This document shows positions 8,698 through 18,068 of a stretch of 64,000 bases of DNA, piece after piece. A model generated the notes under the pieces. It was given only the letters and a program-made list of their open reading frames with translations. It was not told the origin of the DNA and did no database searches. Numbering within the stretch: position 1 is the stretch's first letter; each line of letters opens with the position of its first letter. Source of the stretch: Acidobacteriota bacterium (GTDB lineage Bacteria; Acidobacteriota; Blastocatellia; RBC074); contig JACPYM010000055.1 in assembly GCA_016196035.1 (NCBI GenBank), forward strand, positions 1 through 64,000, written 5' to 3'. The position numbers and the translations under genes are program-made.

Positions 8698-9372
8698 ATG
8701 CGAGCTTCTGCCTGGACAACCCGGTTGAATCAGTTCCTGCTCTTGGTACTTTTAGCGGTGCAAGGGACGGCGTTGTTGCCGGCGCTGCTGACCCCTGACC
8801 GGGTTGCCCTGCCAGCGACGGCGCTCCGGTCGCCCGTCTCCCTGCTGGCCGACCATGCTTTCGCGGATTTCGATCAAGACCAGCGCCCTGATGAAGCGCA
8901 GGTTTCGTCGCACGGCAATTTCAAAAGCATTCGCATCGCCTTCGGCAACGCCCAAACCAGCCATCTTCATTTCAAATCTTCGGCCAGCAATCAGGGCCAA
9001 CTCTTTACCAGCGATTTAGACCTTGACCGCGATGCCGATCTCATCTGGGTGCCGCAACAGCAACTCAGCCAAGCGGTCATTTGGCTGGGCAATGGCCGGG
9101 GACAATTCGAACTGGCCAAAAGCACTGAGGCTTATCAATCGGCCCTGGCTCAACTAAACGCAGGCGCAGCCGAAACCAAACTTTCATTCGGCACGACCAC
9201 AACGCTGTCTGCGCTTTGTTCAGCACAATTTCGGTTTTCAGCGACTCTCCATCAACCCTTTTCCCGTCCGGCTACAACTCTCAATCCGCTCTCAAACAAC
9301 CAAGCCTGTCTGGCGCTTCAGCAATTCGCCAGCCACGCACGCAAACGCGGGCCGCCACTGACCGCCGTCTAA
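8698..9372 (+). CDS. exported protein with an FG-GAP/VCBS-like segment
   Basis: This protein has 224 residues from ATG 8698; GTG 8677 is a possible longer start. A hydrophobic N-terminus (NQFLLLVLLAVQGTALLPAL) suggests export. The middle contains ADHAFADFDQDQRPDEAQV and DLDLDRDADLIWV, two Asp-rich loops like the calcium-binding motifs of FG-GAP/VCBS propeller repeats. The protein ends HARKRGPPLTAV. It lies just before the heavy-metal efflux genes. It may be a periplasmic accessory of that pump, but no function is established. Confidence 0.65.
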   Translation: MRASAWTTRLNQFLLLVLLAVQGTALLPALLTPDRVALPATALRSPVSLLADHAFADFDQDQRPDEAQVSSHGNFKSIRIAFGNAQTSHLHFKSSASNQGQLFTSDLDLDRDADLIWVPQQQLSQAVIWLGNGRGQFELAKSTEAYQSALAQLNAGAAETKLSFGTTTTLSALCSAQFRFSATLHQPFSRPATTLNPLSNNQACLALQQFASHARKRGPPLTAV

Positions 9373-9554
9373 GGATTCCCAATCAATCATCAGCGGCGTG
9401 TGACACAGAAGCGCGCCGCAATTTCCGTCCATCAATTTTCTAAACGTAATCAAGCCGAAGCTGTGGGCCGTTCCGCAGATTTTTCGGCGCAGGCTTTGCT
9501 GTTTTGATACCAGGCGACGCGCCTTCTCAGGCCGCCGCGAGGAGAAGAAATCCC

Positions 9555-11111
9555 GTGAAAAGATTCGGTGTGCATTGCAACGCCTTGGCCTTTGGCATGG
9601 GCGTGTTGTTGGCAGGCATTCTTTTGCAGGCGCGTGGGCAGGCACAAACGCCCGCGCCGCCACCTGCGCCTGCCAGTTCAATTCCCAGAAAGTTGAATTT
9701 GGCTGACGCGGAAAACCTGCTCGTCCAACGCAACCTGGCTGTCCTCGCGGCCAAATATCAAATTGAGGCTGGCCGCGCGGGCCGCTTGCTGGCCGGTTAC
9801 AAACCCAACCCGGTGCTGACCGTCGGCTTGGAGCAGGTGCCGTTTTATTCGCCGCTGGCGGGCAGCTTTCCGCGCTTCTTCAAAACCAATTCCGATGCAG
9901 GCGCCAACCCCGTTTACACCGTGCGCCTGGACAAGGTCTGGGAACGCGGCAGCAAGCGTGAATTGCGGTTGGCGCAGGCTGACGCGCAACTCAAAGCGAA
10001 TGAAGCGCAGATGCTCGATGCCATGCGCGTGCAGCTTTACCAGTTGCGGCAAGCGTTCACACAAGCAGCGCTCGCGCGCGAAAATCTGCGGCTGGCCGAA
10101 AGCACGCAACAGCAATACGAACAGACCGAGCGCTTGACCGTCGCCAAAGTGGAATTGGGCGACCTGGCGGGCGTGCAGGTATATCGCATTCGCGCCGGGC
10201 TGCTGCAATATCAGCAAGCCGTAGTGCAAGCCCGCACCGCTTATGAACAGGCGACCCGCGACGTGTTGAATGTGTTGGGCGCGCGCGTCGAAGAAATTGA
10301 GCCGCTACCGTCCGATCAAGTCACGGGGCAGCGCGCAGGTTTGACCACGGAACCGCCCCCAGCCCAACCAAACGCCGGGCCGGGTGAGGCCGTGACTTTA
10401 ACAGCGTCGTTGACGGGTGTGGGGACGAATGCGGGGGCTGGCTTAAGTGCCGCCGGCAAAGTCTCCGCCAACGCGATTGAACCGGAGGCGCAGGTGATTG
10501 AAGCGTTGCGCGCCGCGCCGTTGGAAATCAGTTATCAATTCGATGACCGCCCCCTGCCGCAAACATTGCCTGAATTGCGCCGTCTGGCATTGGAGGCACG
10601 GCCAGATGTCCTGGCCGCGCGCCGCCTCGCCGAAGCGGCGGGTAGCAATCTGGCATTGGCCCAAGCCCAGCGCACGCGCGACGTGGCGTTCGGTTGGGAA
10701 TATCAGCGCGCGGGCAGTGACCATTCGCTGGGCGTGGTCATGTCGGTGCCGCTTTTCGTATACAACAACCAGCGCGCGGGCATCACACAAGCCGAGGCGC
10801 AACAGAAGTCCGCCGAAGCTCAACTCAAACAAGCTGAAACGCAGGCCGTCACCGATGTCGAAAAGGCATATCAGGCCTATCTCTCGGCGCACCGCATTCT
10901 GGAACTGTACAGCACGCAGAATCTGGCGCAGGTGGCCAAGCTGCGCGACATCACCGATTACACCTTCAAACAAGGCGCGTTGACGCTCTTTGAGTTGCTC
11001 GACGCGCAACGCTACTACAACCAAACGCTCACTTCGTACAACCAGGCGCGCGCCGATTATCAGCTTGCGCTCTGGCAACTCGAACAGGCCATCGGCAAAC
11101 CGTTGCGCTAG
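9555..11111 (+). CDS. TolC-family outer-membrane efflux protein (first RND system)
   Basis: This 518-residue protein starts at GTG 9555, which has a GAGGAG site nine bases upstream and places the signal peptide (FGMGVLLAGILLQARGQAQT) at the N-terminus; the TTG at 9504 is less likely. Two OEP repeats are recognisable: ADAENLLVQRNLAVLAAKYQ at the first and LPELRRLALEARPDVLAARR at the second, each followed by long Gln/Ala-rich helices (NEAQMLDAMRVQLYQLRQAF; KSAEAQLKQAETQAVTDVEK). A low-complexity insert of about 60 residues (around 255-315) separates the halves. It should form the outer-membrane channel for the adaptor at 11241 and pump at 12842. Confidence 0.9.
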   Translation: MKRFGVHCNALAFGMGVLLAGILLQARGQAQTPAPPPAPASSIPRKLNLADAENLLVQRNLAVLAAKYQIEAGRAGRLLAGYKPNPVLTVGLEQVPFYSPLAGSFPRFFKTNSDAGANPVYTVRLDKVWERGSKRELRLAQADAQLKANEAQMLDAMRVQLYQLRQAFTQAALARENLRLAESTQQQYEQTERLTVAKVELGDLAGVQVYRIRAGLLQYQQAVVQARTAYEQATRDVLNVLGARVEEIEPLPSDQVTGQRAGLTTEPPPAQPNAGPGEAVTLTASLTGVGTNAGAGLSAAGKVSANAIEPEAQVIEALRAAPLEISYQFDDRPLPQTLPELRRLALEARPDVLAARRLAEAAGSNLALAQAQRTRDVAFGWEYQRAGSDHSLGVVMSVPLFVYNNQRAGITQAEAQQKSAEAQLKQAETQAVTDVEKAYQAYLSAHRILELYSTQNLAQVAKLRDITDYTFKQGALTLFELLDAQRYYNQTLTSYNQARADYQLALWQLEQAIGKPLR

Positions 11112-11127
11112 CGTGGCAGTCTGGCGC

Positions 11128-11220
11128 GCGGTGCGGCATCGGGAGCAATAGCGACCGAGTGTCTACGCAGCGCGCGCACTCGTAAGCACCCGGTCGCTAC
11201 CGCTCCCGGTACCGCACCGC
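11128..11220. repeat. inverted repeat of the CGGTCGCTACCGCTCCCGG family
   Basis: Arms at 11128-11161 and 11187-11220 match at 29 of 34 positions as complements. The right arm contains CGGTCGCTACCGCTCCCGG. The same sequence recurs as the outer arms of the repeat at 63247-63434, so this is a dispersed family. It occupies the gap between the TolC and adaptor genes. Confidence 0.85.
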
Positions 11221-11240
11221 TCATATCAGACAGGAATGTT

Positions 11241-12560
11241 ATGAACCAACCAAACAATCGTTTTGAAGAGCATCACTCCGAAAATGCAGCCCCACCGAGC
11301 GCGGTGCGGCTGCGTTCGCGTGGGCTGGCCGTGCTGCTGCTGCTGCTGCTGGGCGCCGGTAGCGTGTTGTGGTACCGCTACAACAATCAGCCCACGGCGA
11401 CTGCGGCGGCACAAAGCGTAGCCAAACCCGCACCGGCAGCCGCCGCCGCGCCCGAAGCCGCCGCCCCGCCCGGTGTGGCGCAGGCCAGCGAACTGGAGAT
11501 GAACCAGATCTCGGTCGAGCCGGTAATCGAACGCCAACTCGACCTCGAACGCGAAACCACGGGCAAGGTCGGTTTCAACGAAGACCGCATCACGCCCGTT
11601 TTTCCCAATTGCGGCGGACGCGTCACTGAGGTGCTGGTCAAAAAAGGCGATTACGTCAAGGCCGGGCAACCGCTGCTGGTGCTGGAATCGCCGGAGGTGG
11701 TCGCGGCGGAAAGCGAATTGGCGGCTGCCATCACGGCGGAAAGCTCGGCGGCTACGGCGCAAGATGTCGCGCGCAAGACACTGGAACGCGCGCAGGGACT
11801 GCACGAACGCGAGGCTCTCTCGACCAGAGAATTGCAGGAAGCGCAGGCCGCTTATGACCGCGCCAAAGATGAGCAACATCGCACGCGCGCCGCTGTCCGC
11901 GTCGCCGAAGCGCGGTTGGGGTTGTACGGCAAGACGCCCGAAGAGGTCGCAACGCTCGGCGATCTGGGCCGCAAGAACGTCGGCCAAGTGGACAACCGCG
12001 TGATCATTCGCGCGCCGCTTTCGGGCACCATCGTTGACCGCAAGGTCGGGCAGGGGCAGTACGTGCGCCAGGAAGCCAGCGAACCGTTGGTGCTGCTTTC
12101 AGACCTGTCGAGCCTGTGGGTGCTGGCCGAAGTTTACGAAAGCTTCCTCTCGCGCATTCACATCGGCGCGCCGGTGATGATCAGCGTCGCGGCTTATCCT
12201 GAACGCAAGTTCCCGGCGCGCATCTCTTTCATCAATCCGACGGTTGATCCCGAAACGCGCACGGTGCGCGTGCGGTGCGTCGTGCAGAACCCGAACCTGA
12301 TGCTCAAACCGGAAATGTTCGCGCGCATCAGCATTGGTGCCGCCACGCCGCAACCCTTCCCGGCGGTGCCCACCAGCGCCATCTTCACGCAGGGCACCGA
12401 TGCCTTCGCCTTTGTCGAAGAAACGCCGCGCCAGTTTCATAAACGTCCGGTCAAAGTCGGGCGGCAGGTGGACGATCACATCCTGGTCGAGAGCGGTCTG
12501 CGCACCGGCGAGCGCGTCGCCACCCACGGCGTGCTATTGCTGAATGGCATGGTGAAATAG
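11241..12560 (+). CDS. RND efflux periplasmic adaptor (CusB/CzcB type)
   Basis: This 439-residue protein has a short cytoplasmic N-terminus, one transmembrane helix (LAVLLLLLLGAGSVLWYRY, residues about 30-48), then an Ala/Pro-rich linker. The adaptor core follows: a lipoyl/barrel-sandwich half (GRVTEVLVKKGDYVKAGQPL near residue 125), a coiled-coil hairpin rich in Ala/Glu/Arg, the returning half (VIIRAPLSGTIVDRKVGQGQ) and a beta-barrel (SLWVLAEVYESFLSRIHIG). The C-terminal region has PTSAIFTQGTDAFAFVEE. It should bridge the TolC protein at 9555 and the pump at 12842. Confidence 0.9.
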   Translation: MNQPNNRFEEHHSENAAPPSAVRLRSRGLAVLLLLLLGAGSVLWYRYNNQPTATAAAQSVAKPAPAAAAAPEAAAPPGVAQASELEMNQISVEPVIERQLDLERETTGKVGFNEDRITPVFPNCGGRVTEVLVKKGDYVKAGQPLLVLESPEVVAAESELAAAITAESSAATAQDVARKTLERAQGLHEREALSTRELQEAQAAYDRAKDEQHRTRAAVRVAEARLGLYGKTPEEVATLGDLGRKNVGQVDNRVIIRAPLSGTIVDRKVGQGQYVRQEASEPLVLLSDLSSLWVLAEVYESFLSRIHIGAPVMISVAAYPERKFPARISFINPTVDPETRTVRVRCVVQNPNLMLKPEMFARISIGAATPQPFPAVPTSAIFTQGTDAFAFVEETPRQFHKRPVKVGRQVDDHILVESGLRTGERVATHGVLLLNGMVK

Positions 12561-12603
12561 CCCGCGTCATAAGCAGTGGATTACGAAAGAGGCGTGGGGA
12601 TTC

Positions 12604-12752
12604 ATTTTCCATTGGAGATTGGAGATTGATTGGAGATTGGAGATTGATTGGAGATTGAAGATTGGTCAGTGCCTGAGTGCTGTTCAATAGCGCTTGAGCA
12701 TTTACTGCACTGGCTGCTGGTGCTGACAAATCTCCAATCTCCAATGGAAAAT
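12604..12752. repeat. 24-bp perfect inverted repeat with ATTGGAG heptamers
   Basis: Positions 12604-12627 and 12729-12752 are perfect complements over 24 bases. The left arm runs into further ATTGGAG units, spaced by ATTG, up to about 12664. The array lies in the 280-base gap between the adaptor and pump genes; no gene was seen in that gap. It is of the same heptamer-inverted-pair type as the arrays at 5139 and 36531. Confidence 0.9.
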
Positions 12753-12841
12753 GCTCTGCAAGCTTTCTCGCGCAACTCCACTGACAAAGCGCGCGCCACC
12801 GCTGTCATTCTTTATCACCTTTCTTCAACCCGGTATTCGTT

Positions 12842-15800
12842 ATGATCAATAAACTCGTCTCCTTCGCATTACACCAGCCGTTTTTCATGATCCTCTTGAC
12901 GTTGCTGTTCGCGGCGGCGGGCGTGGCGGCGTACCGCAACCTGCCGGTCGAGGCCTTCCCCGACGTGACCGATACACAGGTGCAGGTCATCACGCTCTAT
13001 CAGGGACGCGCGGCCGAAGAGGTCGAAAAGCAGGTCACCATCCCCGTCGAAATCGGCTTGAGCGGCATCCCGCATGCGGTGCGCCTGTTTTCGCACACGC
13101 AATTCGGCCTCTCGTATGTCGTCGTGACCTTCGACGACGCGGTGGACGCTTACTTCTCGCGCCAACAGGTGCTCGAACGCTTGCGCGATGTGGATTTGCC
13201 GCCGGGCGTCGAAGCGGAATTGGGCGCGCTGGCGACGCCTATCGGCGAGATTTACCGCTACCGGTTGAAAGGCAGCGACGGCTTTTCGCCGACCGAGTTG
13301 CGCACCTTGCAGGATTGGGTGGTCGAGCGCCAGTTAAAAACCGTGCCCGGCGTGGCCGATGTGGTGACCTATGGCGGCTTCGTCAAACAGTATCAGGTGC
13401 AGCCCGATCTGGCGAAGATGCGTTCGTATGACATCACGCTGCAACAATTGCTGACCGCGCTGGATCGCGGCAGCACCAACGCCGGCGGCAGTTATATCGA
13501 GAAAGGCGAACAGCAGTATTTGATTCGCGGCCTCGGTCTGCTGCGCTCCGCCGAAGACATCGGCAAGATCGTCGTCAAGGCGCGCAAAGGCACGCCGTTG
13601 CTGGTGCGCGAAATCGCCGAGGTCAAGGTGGGCGCCGTGCCGCGTCAGGGCGTGACCGGGCAGGACAAGGAAGACGACATCGTCACGGGCATCGTGCTGA
13701 TGCGCAAAGGCGAAAACCCGTCCGCCGTGCTGCAAACGCTCAAGGAGAAAATAGACAAGCTCAACGCCACGATTTTGCCGAAGGGCGTGGCGGTCGTGCC
13801 GATTTACGACCGCACCTGGTTGATCGGCACGACGCTGCGCACCGTCTTCAAAAACCTGGCCGAAGGCGCGACGCTGGTGGCGCTGGTGCTGCTGCTCTTC
13901 CTGGGCAATGTGCGCGCGGCCTTGATCGTGGCGATTATGATTCCGCTCTCGTTGATGGCGACCTTCCTGGGCCTGACGTGGCGCGGCATTCCGGCGAACC
14001 TGCTCAGCCTGGGCGCGATGGATTTCGGCATCATCGTGGATGGCGCGGTGATCGTGGTCGAAAACATTTTCCGCGAGTTGTCTGAACACGCGCATCAACA
14101 CGACTTCTCGCGCGACCACAACGTTTTCAAAGCCGCGATTCAAAAAGCCACCAACGAAGTCGGACGGCCCACGTTTTTCTCGATGCTCATCATCATCACA
14201 GCGCACATTCCGATCTTCACCTTGCAACGCCACGAGGGCCGCATCTTCGCGCCGATGGCCTGGACGGTCACGTCGGCGCTGGTCGGTTCGCTGATCTTCT
14301 CACTCACGCTGGTGCCGTTGCTCTGCTACTTCCTGCTGCGGCGCGGCATCTCTGAAAAAGAGAATTTCATTGTCCGCTTCTGCCACCGCCTCTATGCGCC
14401 CGTGCTGGCGTTTGCGCTCAAACATCGGCTGATCGTGATCGGGCTGGCGGTCATCATGTTGGCCGTCAGCATTGCCACCGTCCCCAAGCTCGGCAGCGAA
14501 TTCCTGCCCGAACTCAACGAAGGCACGCTCTGGGTCAACATCTATTACCCGCCCGGCATCTCGGTCAGCGAGACGATGCGGCTGGCGAAACGTGTGCGCG
14601 AGATTCTGGGCAAATATCCGGTCGTGCGTTCGGTCGTCTCGAAAGCGGGCCGGCCCGAAGATGGTACCGATCCGAAGCCGATCAACATGGCGGAATTCTT
14701 CGTGGACTTGAAACCGCCCGAAGAATGGCCCGCCGGGCTGACGCACGAAAAGTTGGTCGAAGAAATGGACAAGGCGCTCGACGAAGTACCGGGCATCGAG
14801 CCGAGTTTCTCGCAACCCATCCGCGACAATGTGCTGGAAAGCATCTCGCAGATTGACGGCCAGATCGTCGTCAAAGTCTTCGGGCCGGACGGCGACGTAT
14901 TGCGCGAACAGACTGACAAGATTCTGGCCGCGATCACGCCGATCAAAGGCGTGGCGCGCGCCTTCATTGACCGCTTCGGCCAGGTGCCGCAGTTGCAAAT
15001 CGAAATCAACCGCGACCAGGCCGCCCGTTACGGCCTGAACATCGCCGACGTGCAGGACGTGATCGAAACCGCGCTGGGCGGCAAGAAGACCACCGAAATC
15101 TGGGAAGGCGAACGCAAGTTCCCGGTCGTCGTGCGGCTGGACGAAGCCGAGCGCCGCATGGATCGCATCAAAAACATTCTGGTGGACACGCCCGACGGCT
15201 TGCGCATCCCGCTGGAACAACTCACCGACATCTCGATCAAGAACGGTTCGATGAATATCAGCCGCGAACTCGGCACACGCGTGATGGCCATCGGCGTCTT
15301 CATACGCGACCGCGACATGGGCAGCCTCGTCGCCGAGATGCAGGACAAGGTGGACAAGGCGATCAAGCTGCCAAACGGTTATAACGTCACCTGGGGCGGC
15401 GAATTCGAGAACCAGCAACGCGCGATGAAGCAACTGGCGCTGATCGTGCCGGTGAGCGTGCTGCTGATTTTCGCGCTGCTCTTCAACGCCTTCGGTTCGG
15501 CCAAGAGTGCGCTGCTGATCCTGCTCAATGTGCCGTTCGCTTTGATCGGCGGCATCTTCGCGTTGCTTTTCACTGGCATCCACCTGAGCGTTTCCGCCGC
15601 CATCGGCTTCATTGCGCTCTTTGGTCAGGCCGTGCTCAACGGCGTCGTGATGGTGAGTTACTTCAATCAACTGCGCGAAGCCGGGCTGAGTCCGCTCGAA
15701 GCGGTGAAGCGTGGCGCGCAAACACGTTTGCGCACGGTGCTGATGACGGCGCTGCTGGCGATGCTGGGCTTGCTGCCGATGGCGCTCTCGCACGGCATCG

Positions 15801-15988
15801 GTTCGGAAGTGCAGAAACCGTTGGCGGTCGTGATTATCGGTGGCTTGGTTTCGGCGACGCTGCTGACGCTGTTCGTGCTGCCCGCGCTCTATCTGTTGTT
15901 TGAGCGTGCAGACCCGCGCCCGCAGCCGCCAGCGGTGCTCGCTGAAATACCGTCGCACGAAGCAGAGCGCGAGTTGGTCAACGTGTGA
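12842..15988 (+). CDS. heavy-metal efflux RND transporter (CzcA/CusA family)
   Basis: This 1048-residue protein is the usual length for the HME-RND family. It has an N-terminal helix (FALHQPFFMILLTLLFAAAG), the start of the porter domain (AAEEVEKQVTIPVEIGLSGI) and a TM4 segment reading AMDFGIIVDGAVIVVENIF. DFGxxxDG in TM4 is the signature of divalent-cation members (CzcA-like) rather than the Cu/Ag group. A second porter half starts around VPKLGSEFLPELNEGTLWVN. The C-terminal membrane block contains PFALIGGIFALLF and GIGSEVQKPLAVVIIGGLVS. With the TolC and adaptor genes it forms a complete proton-driven efflux system, probably for Zn, Co, Cd or Ni; the metal is inferred from the TM4 motif only. 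Confidence 0.92.
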   Translation: MINKLVSFALHQPFFMILLTLLFAAAGVAAYRNLPVEAFPDVTDTQVQVITLYQGRAAEEVEKQVTIPVEIGLSGIPHAVRLFSHTQFGLSYVVVTFDDAVDAYFSRQQVLERLRDVDLPPGVEAELGALATPIGEIYRYRLKGSDGFSPTELRTLQDWVVERQLKTVPGVADVVTYGGFVKQYQVQPDLAKMRSYDITLQQLLTALDRGSTNAGGSYIEKGEQQYLIRGLGLLRSAEDIGKIVVKARKGTPLLVREIAEVKVGAVPRQGVTGQDKEDDIVTGIVLMRKGENPSAVLQTLKEKIDKLNATILPKGVAVVPIYDRTWLIGTTLRTVFKNLAEGATLVALVLLLFLGNVRAALIVAIMIPLSLMATFLGLTWRGIPANLLSLGAMDFGIIVDGAVIVVENIFRELSEHAHQHDFSRDHNVFKAAIQKATNEVGRPTFFSMLIIITAHIPIFTLQRHEGRIFAPMAWTVTSALVGSLIFSLTLVPLLCYFLLRRGISEKENFIVRFCHRLYAPVLAFALKHRLIVIGLAVIMLAVSIATVPKLGSEFLPELNEGTLWVNIYYPPGISVSETMRLAKRVREILGKYPVVRSVVSKAGRPEDGTDPKPINMAEFFVDLKPPEEWPAGLTHEKLVEEMDKALDEVPGIEPSFSQPIRDNVLESISQIDGQIVVKVFGPDGDVLREQTDKILAAITPIKGVARAFIDRFGQVPQLQIEINRDQAARYGLNIADVQDVIETALGGKKTTEIWEGERKFPVVVRLDEAERRMDRIKNILVDTPDGLRIPLEQLTDISIKNGSMNISRELGTRVMAIGVFIRDRDMGSLVAEMQDKVDKAIKLPNGYNVTWGGEFENQQRAMKQLALIVPVSVLLIFALLFNAFGSAKSALLILLNVPFALIGGIFALLFTGIHLSVSAAIGFIALFGQAVLNGVVMVSYFNQLREAGLSPLEAVKRGAQTRLRTVLMTALLAMLGLLPMALSHGIGSEVQKPLAVVIIGGLVSATLLTLFVLPALYLLFERADPRPQPPAVLAEIPSHEAERELVNV

Positions 15989-16004
15989 ACGGCAGGCGTT
16001 CTTA

Positions 16005-16349
16005 ATTCTCAACTCTCCATTCTCAACTCCTATGGACTTCAAGAAAAAGAATCGCCGTAGCCAGCTCCAACGGAGCGTCAGCCAACAGCCTGGGGTGCAC
16101 TGGGGTGCAGCCCCAGGCAGCACATTGAGTCTTGGCGCGAAGCCCTGAAAGGGCGGCAGCCAGAGGTTTGGCTGCCGCCCTTTCAGGGCTGGCCGAACCA
16201 TTTGCACGACTCCCCAGGGCTTCACCCTGGGCTGTTGGCTGGTCGTCCCTTTGGGACTTTTCGGAAATTCTTTTTCTTGAAAACTATAGCAGGAAGGCGC
16301 GCCAACCAGTTGCTCACTGCGAGAGAATTGAGAATGGAGAGTTGAGAAT
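16005..16349. repeat. 22-bp perfect inverted arms (TTCTCAA type) enclosing repeat copy A
   Basis: Positions 16005-16026 and 16328-16349 are perfect complements over 22 bases. Both read as heptamers (TCTCAAC, TCTCCAT, TCTCAAC on the left). They enclose the ~260-bp element at 16031-16290, suggesting one repeat inserted into another. This fills the gap between the RND pump and the convergent gene ending at 16376; no gene was seen here. Confidence 0.85.
16031..16290 (+). repeat. long palindromic element, copy A (~260 bp)
   Basis: It begins near GGACTTCAAGAAAAAGAAT and ends near GGAAATTCTTTTTCTTGAAA, so its ends are inverted repeats. Inside are two nested palindromes, GCCCTGAAAGGGCGGCAGCC with its complement and CCCAGGGCTTCACCCTGGG. 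The sequence at 19181-19432 is the same element in reverse orientation. There is no coding capacity for a transposase. Element ends are approximate. Confidence 0.85.
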
Positions 16350-16375
16350 GAAAAGCGCCAAAGCGCTGGCCCGCC

Positions 16376-17299
16376 TCAAAGCGTCCGAACCGTCACCATC
16401 AGCTTCCACAAATCGCGTTTCATCAACTCGGCCCAGACGCGCACGCCCGCCAGCATCAAGGCACGATCATTCAGCAAGGCCAGCGTGACGCGGCGCTGTT
16501 CGCTGTTGCGGCTGGTCAGCAATTCGATCTTGGCCGCGCGCTGCCGCGAAGCCGGCGCGGGCAGCAAATCGCCCTGCTGCCAGGCGCGCAAGAGCCGTTC
16601 GCGCCGTGTGCCCAACTCCGGTTGCGTCGGCACAGGCGCATTCAGGTAGCGCCAAAAGTTTTCAGGATAGCCCGCGTGGAATTCGTTGGGGCGGTCGAAG
16701 ATTTGCGCCAGCATATTCGGCGCATCGCGCAACGCCAGCTTGCTGCCCGCCGCTTGCCGAATACCAATCAGCGATAACAGCAACGAAGCTGCACCGCCGC
16801 TGATGCCCAAGGCATTCCCCAGATTGGCCGTGCGTTCATTGAACTGAAGCGCCGTGCCGATGATGCCTGTTGCGCCACCACTCACGGCATTGGCGATGCC
16901 GTTCAGCAACAGTCGCCGGTCACGTTGCGCGGCCAGATAGTTGCTGACTTCCGCGATCTTTTCCAACTCGCTATCGATTTCCGCGACCACGCCATCCGCT
17001 TCGAGCGTGGCGCTCAGCACGGTTTCCGTGATCTGCTGGCGCAGCGCCAGCGCTTCCAAACTCAGGCCGTTGCCCGGCTGGCGCGCGGCTTCCGGCAGTT
17101 GTTGATAGCGTTCGAGCAATGACGCCACACCCGTCAAGCGCGCCACTTCCTGTGCGCTGACAGCGGTTTTGGATTTCGTTTGGCTGGCGTTCGTCAGCGC
17201 CGCGCTAGGGGTTTGCGCCTGCACTGCGTGACCATTCAAGCAACCCAGCGCCAGCACGATCCCCAAGCAGGTTTGCCAAAGACAAGTAACAGTTTTCAT
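16376..17299 (-). CDS. exported protein of unknown function with a Gly-rich hydrophobic hairpin
   Basis: This 307-residue protein has its start placed at the ATG ending at 17299, behind GGAACC and in front of a signal peptide (TCLWQTCLGIVLALGCLNGH, cleavage near AVQAQ). Residues about 85-135 are helical and polar (LERYQQLPEAARQPGNGLSL). Two adjacent hydrophobic glycine-rich stretches follow (GIANAVSGGATGIIGTALQF and ALGISGGAASLLLSLIGI), like a membrane-inserting hairpin. The C-terminal third is helical and basic (RRERLLRAWQQGDLL; LTSRNSEQRRVTLALL). No family is recognised. It is on the same strand as, and downstream of, the small heat-shock gene, inside the block bracketed by the inverted ~250-bp repeats. 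Confidence 0.72.
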   Translation of the reverse strand: MKTVTCLWQTCLGIVLALGCLNGHAVQAQTPSAALTNASQTKSKTAVSAQEVARLTGVASLLERYQQLPEAARQPGNGLSLEALALRQQITETVLSATLEADGVVAEIDSELEKIAEVSNYLAAQRDRRLLLNGIANAVSGGATGIIGTALQFNERTANLGNALGISGGAASLLLSLIGIRQAAGSKLALRDAPNMLAQIFDRPNEFHAGYPENFWRYLNAPVPTQPELGTRRERLLRAWQQGDLLPAPASRQRAAKIELLTSRNSEQRRVTLALLNDRALMLAGVRVWAELMKRDLWKLMVTVRTL

Positions 17300-17518
17300 T
17301 TTGGTTCCTTCCCAAACATTCGGTTTCAAGTGCGGGTTGCATAGGATTCGGCAGCCAATGAAAGCGCCGCGCCAGCGTTGCTTGCTGACGGCAGTGCGCA
17401 AGCATTCTTTGGCGGCAGCATTGACCGCACACAGAGTAATGCTGGCTTTGCACCTCGGCAATGGGCAAGTGGGCGGCTAGATGCGACAGTTGTTCAAACC
17501 GCGCGGTGGGAAAAATAC

Positions 17519-17550
17519 GGGCCGCCATTGTGTAATCACAACGGCGGCCC
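17519..17550 (-). terminator. rho-independent-like terminator after hsp20
   Basis: On the minus strand a stem of GGGCCGCC and GGCGGCCC, extended by GTTGTG/CACAAT, is followed directly by GTATTTTT. It lies about 40 bases past the hsp20 stop and upstream of the next minus-strand gene, so it fits as the end of the hsp20 transcript. Confidence 0.65.
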
Positions 17551-17591
17551 GGCTGGACCTTGCTTGTGTAAGGGTATGCTATGTGAGGTTG

Positions 17592-18068
17592 TTATTTGAC
17601 GGCGATCTCAATCTGTTTCGGTTTTGATTCCGCCCGTTTGGGCAAAGTGACATTCAACATGCCATCTTTGAAATCCGCGCCCACCTTGCTGGCGTCCACG
17701 TAATTCGGCAAGGTGAAGCTGCGCATGAATTCACCATAGCTGCGTTCGACACGGTGATAATTCTCGCGTTTGGTTTCGCCTTCGAATTTGCGTTCGCCAC
17801 GCACCGTGAGCACGTTGTCTTCAATGCTCACCTTGACGTCTTCGCGTTTCACTTCGGGCAATTCGGCCTTGACGACAATCTCATTGTCCGTTTCAAAAAT
17901 GTCACAGGCTGGCGCCCAAGTGGCCAGTGAGAAATTCTCTTCGCCTTCCGGTGCATAACCGAAATTCTCTCCGAAGAGCCGGTTAATGCGGCGTTCAAAA
18001 TCACGAAACGGGTTGGTCACGACCCCGCGCGTCTCTTTGGCCGGGGCCACTGCGGTTGCTTTGAACAT
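17592..18068 (-). CDS. Hsp20/alpha-crystallin small heat-shock protein
   Basis: This 158-residue protein starts at the ATG ending at 18068, behind a strong AAGGAGG site. The alpha-crystallin domain spans about residues 50-150: [20 protein letters not shown], then [20 protein letters not shown], then the conserved [13 protein letters not shown] and [15 protein letters not shown]. The C-terminal IxI-like anchor appears as IEIAVK. These chaperones hold unfolded proteins for ATP-dependent refolding. It is divergent from the BON gene across a 330-base intergenic region. Confidence 0.95.
   Translation of the reverse strand: MFKATAVAPAKETRGVVTNPFRDFERRINRLFGENFGYAPEGEENFSLATWAPACDIFETDNEIVVKAELPEVKREDVKVSIEDNVLTVRGERKFEGETKRENYHRVERSYGEFMRSFTLPNYVDASKVGADFKDGMLNVTLPKRAESKPKQIEIAVK

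Noticed and set aside
12842-15988. Copper/silver-specific (CusA) assignment for the first pump
   Set aside because: TM4 reads DFGIIVDGAV, the divalent-cation type, rather than the Cu/Ag group pattern; the metal is left open.
14300-16225. Antisense frame of 641 codons opposite the heavy-metal RND gene
   Set aside because: It runs through a clear transporter gene and a repeat element, and its product is His/Arg/Gln-rich without family features.
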